In this document: in pieces, positions 15,116-19,305 of the stretch
Numbering within the stretch: position 1 is the stretch's first letter
How the letters are laid out: every line of letters begins with the position of its first letter
Assembly (NCBI GenBank): GCA_018985225.1
Contig: JADGIF010000112.1
Span: forward strand, 1-19,305
Source: Amoeboradix gromovi
Lineage: Eukaryota; Sanchytriomycota; Sanchytriomycetes; Sanchytriales; Sanchytriaceae
DNA length: 19,305 nucleotides
Reading direction: 5' to 3'
The notes under the pieces: generated by a model
What the model was told of the DNA's origin: nothing
The model's database searches: none
What the model saw: the letters and a program-made list of their open reading frames with translations, nothing else
Position numbers and translations under genes: made by a program

Positions 15116-16408
15116 ATGGAAACCATGAGTAATTTTTGTAACGAAACTGGTTTAAGAATGCAACGCAATTTTGAGCAATCTCAGCTACCATCGATGCCCT
15201 CCGTTGATGCTATTTCATTCTCCGAAAGCTGTTTTGAAATAGATTCCAACAGCTATTGCTCATTCTGGAGCGGCACAAACATTCAAAAAATGGTAATCGG
15301 TTCATTTACTATCAACAATAATAAGCAGTTAGAAAAGTATTTAGACAATTTTAAAAATGATACTTGTCAGCCCTATCTGAATTATTACATTTGTAATTTG
15401 ATTAGTCAAAACAGTAACTGTGGTGTTAATTTGTGCGACTCCAGTTGCACTACTATAAATGACAAACTAAGCAGCTGTGATGCCGGATTTAAATATTCCA
15501 TCGACAACTGTCCCAAGGATAAGTGTTTACCTCTTCCTATTGCCCAGCAAGAGAAATCTCAGCATCTAAATGACCTGGCAATTGTAGCTATTGTTGTGTT
15601 TTGTTGTCTGCCTTTTTTATGTTTAATTGTCGGTTGCCACTCAAGAAACAAACGTAGAGCGAGAGAAAGATATTTGTCAAGTAAGGACCCAAGCCCCCAA
15701 CAATCCAAGCTAGTATTAAGAAACGTTGTCTCCTCAAACAGTATGGCGCACAATATCATGAATAAGATCTCGAACGCAAGTTTTCTTTCGTCAAAGAAAT
15801 CTGCTTTTCAACAGCAATATGAAACACAGCGATCATTTGGAGATTTAAATAATGAGCCCGACTATACAGCGAGTCTTCCAAAACTTAAACTAGGGCCAAC
15901 TCCCATTGAATCCCATGTTGTGAAAAGTCCAATGTCAGGTAAGTTAACATGGAGTGATGTGACTGAATACGATTCGTGCGGTTCACCAATTAATAAGACT
16001 AGGATGGTAGAAACAGCCGATTCCGCTGTAGATGGACTGCAATCTAATAAAACCTCTAGAGAATTTACAACCTCGGCAATCCAGACCGATAAATCATATT
16101 TAAATGATTCCAAAAAGTACCGGCAGAACGTTTTTCTTACAAACAGTGTTGAAATACAAACCAGTGCTTCGTTTTTGCAAAAGACTAGCGCAATGTACCT
16201 GAGAGGAACCAAGTCGCTAAGGAACCTGTTGAATTTGAAATTTGATGATAGAAATATCAGTGGCAGTAATTCGGACAGCGCAGATGTGTTTATAAATATA
16301 AGAGATTCCCATCTCTCTGAAAACAGTTCTACTTCAGATAGATTTATGGAAATCGCAAACCCAGATGACTTGATGACTGAAAATGACCTTGACCCATATA
16401 AAGTATAG
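15116..16408 (+). CDS. Single-pass membrane protein with Cys-rich ectodomain
   Basis: A 430-aa protein. Residues 1-150 hold about 14 cysteines and NET/NDT-type glycosylation sites. A transmembrane helix at about 153-173 (LAIVAIVVFCCLPFLCLIVG) is followed by a basic stop-transfer (HSRNKRRARERYL). The 255-residue cytoplasmic tail is Ser/Thr/Asn-rich with no domain I recognise. There is no cleavable signal peptide, so the helix is probably a signal anchor with the N-terminus outside. The ectodomain pattern (SCFEIDSNSYCSF, then a spacer, then C-x(3)-YLNYYIC and further cysteines) resembles that of the SH3 membrane protein at 4695-6017 (SCLSLQNSKQCPAF, then YLRTFTC), suggesting one family. Unlike that protein it has no SH3 domain. 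The start is the first of two nearby ATGs. Confidence 0.75.
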   Translation: METMSNFCNETGLRMQRNFEQSQLPSMPSVDAISFSESCFEIDSNSYCSFWSGTNIQKMVIGSFTINNNKQLEKYLDNFKNDTCQPYLNYYICNLISQNSNCGVNLCDSSCTTINDKLSSCDAGFKYSIDNCPKDKCLPLPIAQQEKSQHLNDLAIVAIVVFCCLPFLCLIVGCHSRNKRRARERYLSSKDPSPQQSKLVLRNVVSSNSMAHNIMNKISNASFLSSKKSAFQQQYETQRSFGDLNNEPDYTASLPKLKLGPTPIESHVVKSPMSGKLTWSDVTEYDSCGSPINKTRMVETADSAVDGLQSNKTSREFTTSAIQTDKSYLNDSKKYRQNVFLTNSVEIQTSASFLQKTSAMYLRGTKSLRNLLNLKFDDRNISGSNSDSADVFINIRDSHLSENSSTSDRFMEIANPDDLMTENDLDPYKV

Positions 16409-16557
16409 CTTTATTAAACAATGATGATGCGCAATCTCGGGATTACTATCAGTTTACAGTAAATGAAATCATTTTTTGTACAATCAATTTAAGATCGCCT
16501 GATTGGCCATTGAGTAATTAACTGGATTCATAACAAAATATTGCCAAAAACCTCTAG

Positions 16558-18738
16558 ATGAAATCAGTAGCATTTTTGTCCCATTCCGATTCAGAGTTAG
16601 AATTTGAGATTCAAGACGGAATAGTTATATTTGTTGGTTACACTCACACAAAGGAAGAATATGAGCGTGGATTTTATAAGAAAAAGAGAAGAAAAAAAGG
16701 ATCATCTGCGAAACCTATCAAAGATCTCGAAATCTTGGAGGACCCCGACAGTGAGTTTGTTAATCCAACAGACATTGGTGAAAGTGATGCGGTGGATGAA
16801 ATGCTTGATGATTTACAAGATAAAACGAACGAGAAAAAATTAGAACAGAAAGAAATCAAACCCCAAAGAAAGGAAATGAAGAGAAAAACTATCAGCGAAC
16901 TCAAGCCTAGCAAATTTGGATCGCTGGACAGAAAAACACCTCGTACAAAACCACTAAAAACTAGAACTTCCTCTAAACATAAATCGTGGACAGACGCATC
17001 TAATCCCAAGGATATTATTCAGAATATGGATGTGCCTAGTATTCCGGAATTATATTCTGAATCTGGTAAAAATTCTGCTCTGACCTCATATAAGAAGTCT
17101 CATGAAAATGCTAATCCACCAGATTCTAATGCCAAAAACTCTCTAAGTACGAAAACCGATGAGTTGAGCACTTCAGGATCTCCGCGAAAATCTGCCCAAA
17201 TAAAGGGCAAACCTTTCAAGAACCCTGAGGTTCCTAGAACATCTAATCGTATTATGTCATCGTTTTCTAAATCCGGTAAACGCAACTCTGGTAATGTGGC
17301 TACCAAAACAACCGTTAGCACTCCCAGGCGATCCCCGAGCCCTTTAGATAAGAGCATTAACAAGCCTGGCGTTACGTACAATTCTACTAATCTTAAGCCG
17401 TCAATTACTCCTAGTAGTAGGGATTCAAGCATAGGCCATCCTTCCTCGCCGATTATTGCTAACAACTCGAATTCAAATCTACCTAGAACTACGGAAAGTG
17501 TTAAGCGCGTTAGTTCTCCTAATTCAGCATTAGTAAATGAGCGATCGGTGCTTTTACCCGGCTCTCCATCCCGCAGCAGTAGTCCCAAACCATCGTCTGT
17601 TCGAAATAGCTATGCCTATCCTTCTGTACTCAATAGCTCCAAACCTGTTAAAGATAACACACTTCCAGCGAATTTTAAACCTAATAAGTCAGAGAAAGTC
17701 CAACGAACCAGTAGTCCTAGACCAATAAATGACAATGCACTGTCAAATCGCAATAGTGCTGTACCCACATATGGTAGCAGTCAATATACATCTAAAAACG
17801 ATGTTAGTAACCGAGCAAAAAAGAGAATATCTGATGCCCCAATCAAGCTAAAACGAACCGATGATCTGGTCAGTATTCCTAATATTAATGGGTTACAGTT
17901 GGAAAACAGAAATAATACCATGCCTTTATTGAGCGAAGTCAAGTTTAATCAACCGGATTCTGATTTTAATTCTGAAAAATCCAAACTTTTAAAGTTCACA
18001 TCAGGTCCTCCAAGGGATCAGATAGTTAATTCGCCAGCATCCAGAAGCCAAAGTCCAAGAGCCAAAAGGCCTGAAACAGCCTTTTTGCCGCAAGTTAAAT
18101 CAGAGATAATTAAAGCTAGATCATCCGATGTATTTGCACCCTCTGATATGCCGAATCACGCCAAGAAAGCTGAACGCAATACAATTTCATCGGCGCCAGT
18201 AAAAAAGGTAAGACCAAAATCATCTGTGATATCAAGAAAGACAGAAATCGATCCACCACCGCCAAATACTCCAAGTGGATCAAAACAACTTGGATCATTA
18301 CTATCCACACCCAAAGAACAAAAAAGACCAAAGTCAACAATACTACCCAAATCGACACCAAAATATGATAAGACACCACCAAAGATACCTAGTCTCGATA
18401 GGGGTTACGATAAGCAAGAAGGGAAAGTATCCATGCGAAAGATAAAAATACAAAACGGAGAAATAGTGGAAGCCAAAGTAGTAGAACTGCCAAATGGAAA
18501 AACGAAAGTATTCATACCAAAGAGATCAAAGGCTAGAGCCAAGTCGATGATGGTTGATAGAACGAGTAAGCCGGTGCTTGATAACAAGGGTAATTTTAGG
18601 TCATATGATGATTTACCACCGCCGCCACCAGATTTTGAACCACCAGTTGGAAGCTTGGAGCAGAAGTTGAAGAACAAAAGGAAGACGATCGTTTTGAAGA
18701 TTAAAGGATTAGGTAACATGCTTACAAAGAAGTTTTAG
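16558..18738 (+). CDS. Long Ser/Pro/Lys-rich disordered protein, possible degenerate SH3 at N-terminus
   Basis: A 726-aa protein. The first 45 residues (MKSVAFLSHSDSELEFEIQD, then GIVIFVGY) resemble the first half of an SH3 domain (A-L-x-x-x-x-x-x-x-ELxFxxGDxI), but the WW and PxxY parts are missing. An acidic segment (about 60-90) follows. The next 500 residues are low-complexity and rich in Ser, Pro, Asn and Lys, with many SP sites (SPSPL, SPSRSSSPKPS), so phosphorylation is likely. The C-terminus has a proline run (DLPPPPPDFEPP, about 684-695) of the kind bound by profilin, EVH1 or SH3 domains, and then a basic end. A scaffold at the cortex or cytoskeleton is plausible, inferred only from composition. 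AATAAA follows the stop directly. It lies 150 nt after the Cys-rich membrane gene on the same strand. Confidence 0.7.
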   Translation: MKSVAFLSHSDSELEFEIQDGIVIFVGYTHTKEEYERGFYKKKRRKKGSSAKPIKDLEILEDPDSEFVNPTDIGESDAVDEMLDDLQDKTNEKKLEQKEIKPQRKEMKRKTISELKPSKFGSLDRKTPRTKPLKTRTSSKHKSWTDASNPKDIIQNMDVPSIPELYSESGKNSALTSYKKSHENANPPDSNAKNSLSTKTDELSTSGSPRKSAQIKGKPFKNPEVPRTSNRIMSSFSKSGKRNSGNVATKTTVSTPRRSPSPLDKSINKPGVTYNSTNLKPSITPSSRDSSIGHPSSPIIANNSNSNLPRTTESVKRVSSPNSALVNERSVLLPGSPSRSSSPKPSSVRNSYAYPSVLNSSKPVKDNTLPANFKPNKSEKVQRTSSPRPINDNALSNRNSAVPTYGSSQYTSKNDVSNRAKKRISDAPIKLKRTDDLVSIPNINGLQLENRNNTMPLLSEVKFNQPDSDFNSEKSKLLKFTSGPPRDQIVNSPASRSQSPRAKRPETAFLPQVKSEIIKARSSDVFAPSDMPNHAKKAERNTISSAPVKKVRPKSSVISRKTEIDPPPPNTPSGSKQLGSLLSTPKEQKRPKSTILPKSTPKYDKTPPKIPSLDRGYDKQEGKVSMRKIKIQNGEIVEAKVVELPNGKTKVFIPKRSKARAKSMMVDRTSKPVLDNKGNFRSYDDLPPPPPDFEPPVGSLEQKLKNKRKTIVLKIKGLGNMLTKKF

Positions 18739-18925
18739 AATAAATAATTATTTCTTATGAATTCAAATTTATAGTTGGCAGAGTTAAACGGGCTTTAGGA
18801 TGGAAGTAATTACAAGCTAACTTCAGCATCTATTTCAGAGTACTACTTAAGCAAGTTTTCGTTTTAGCTGAATAGATTATTTATCGTGATTGCCTAAAAC
18901 TTATCGCCTCAACAGCTCGGTTGTT
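18739..18925. other. Short AT-rich spacer
   Basis: Contains AATAAA directly after the stop of the disordered-protein gene (18739-18744). Nothing else is recognised before the transposon copy begins. Confidence 0.4.
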
Positions 18926-19305
18926 TATTGAATAAATGATCGCGAGTTTATATGCATTTTTATATAATTTTATCACTTTTCTAATACCTTAAACACTCGA
19001 TATTCTTCCTTTTCGCAAATGGTAAATGGAATAAATCGATGTAATCCTGAATATGTCAATTCTAAAGAAATAACAGGTACAGCATCATTCATCAACATTG
19101 AGGAACTGGTCCAAATATGGAACAATTAGATGTCTTTGAAACAGTCTTCAAAAGAGATCAACGATAAGAATAAACCTATAAACCATTTATTTAATAATTC
19201 TTATGTGACCGTTCTTACCGCATGTGCAACAATAGAGATCATATGGCAGCAAGGAACATATACATCAAATGTATGCATCCTTATTCGATCCCGCCTCAGG
19301 GTAGT
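18926..19305 (+). mobile_element. Copy D of the IS607/Fanzor transposon, cut by the window end
   Basis: Matches copy A read on its sense strand: the leader (TTTATATGCATTTTTATAT), the block around 18998-19023 (CTCGATATTCTTCC, CGCAAATGGTAAAT), the recombinase helix-turn-helix (YVNSKEIT and, in another frame, SSTLRNWSKYGTIRCL), then the Fanzor RuvC-III motif (RDHMAARNIYIK) and tail HPYSIPPQGS at the window edge. The stretch between the two coding remnants differs from copy A. It is longer and lacks the first zinc-ribbon knuckle, so its internal deletion has other breakpoints. Losses of 4 and 1 nt relative to copy A break the helix-turn-helix frame. Confidence 0.75.

Noticed and set aside
17100-17588. 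162-codon - strand frame inside the disordered-protein gene
   Set aside because: Leu/Gly/Val-rich antisense reflection of a Ser/Pro-rich coding sequence, with no independent support.

Overview
This is nuclear DNA of a small, gene-dense eukaryote with AT-rich sequence. The genes are HBS1, an ER protein disulfide isomerase, an AKT-type kinase, a mitochondrial transcription factor B-like protein, ATPase inhibitor IF1, a PWWP protein and a 7TM-RGS protein. Most are single-exon, intergenic gaps are often short, and AATAAA signals sit on or next to stop codons. I infer an early-diverging fungus (chytrid- or rozellid-like), but the sequence alone does not fix the taxon. Two genes are each interrupted by one 19-nt GT-AG intron, which is very short for any eukaryote.

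Layout. 1-2.6 kb: HBS1 (+) and a PDI-like gene (-), convergent with 14 nt between stop codons. 2.6-4.7 kb: a gene-free block of transposon debris. 4.7-6.4 kb: a membrane protein with a cytoplasmic SH3 domain (-) and a 61-aa hypothetical (-). 6.4-7.2 kb: more transposon debris. 7.3-8.7 kb: a PH plus kinase (AKT/PKB-like) gene (-) with a 19-nt intron. 9.3-10.9 kb: mtTFB/Dim1-family protein (+) and an F-box-like protein (-). 11.5-12.5 kb: PWWP/TFIIS-N-like chromatin protein (+). 13.1-14.8 kb: IF1 (+) and the 7TM-RGS protein (+) with the second 19-nt intron. 15.1-18.7 kb: a Cys-rich single-pass membrane protein (+) and a long Ser/Pro/Lys-rich disordered protein (+). 18.9 kb to the end: another transposon copy, cut by the window edge.

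The most interesting content is in the non-coding blocks. They hold remnants of TnpB-like RNA-guided nucleases (Fanzor, the eukaryotic OMEGA nucleases) from at least three lineages. One family has four copies here. The copy at 3.2-3.6 kb reads, on its own sense strand, from the helix-turn-helix start of an IS607-type serine recombinase directly into the zinc ribbon, RuvC-III motif and tail of a Fanzor. It therefore looks like an internally deleted IS607/Fanzor transposon that kept both ends. Its 3' segment can form two hairpins that are kept in a diverged copy, one with a clean compensatory base-pair change, as expected for an omega (guide) RNA scaffold. A second Fanzor lineage (4.0-4.55 kb) keeps the RuvC-II region and first zinc-ribbon knuckle, broken by frameshifts. 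A third (6.47-6.59 kb) keeps only the DRDVNASLNLA catalytic motif. None encodes an intact nuclease.

The host genes look ordinary and are not a cluster. Loose themes are signalling at the membrane (SH3 membrane protein, AKT-like kinase, 7TM-RGS) and mitochondrial gene expression and ATP synthase control (mtTFB, IF1).
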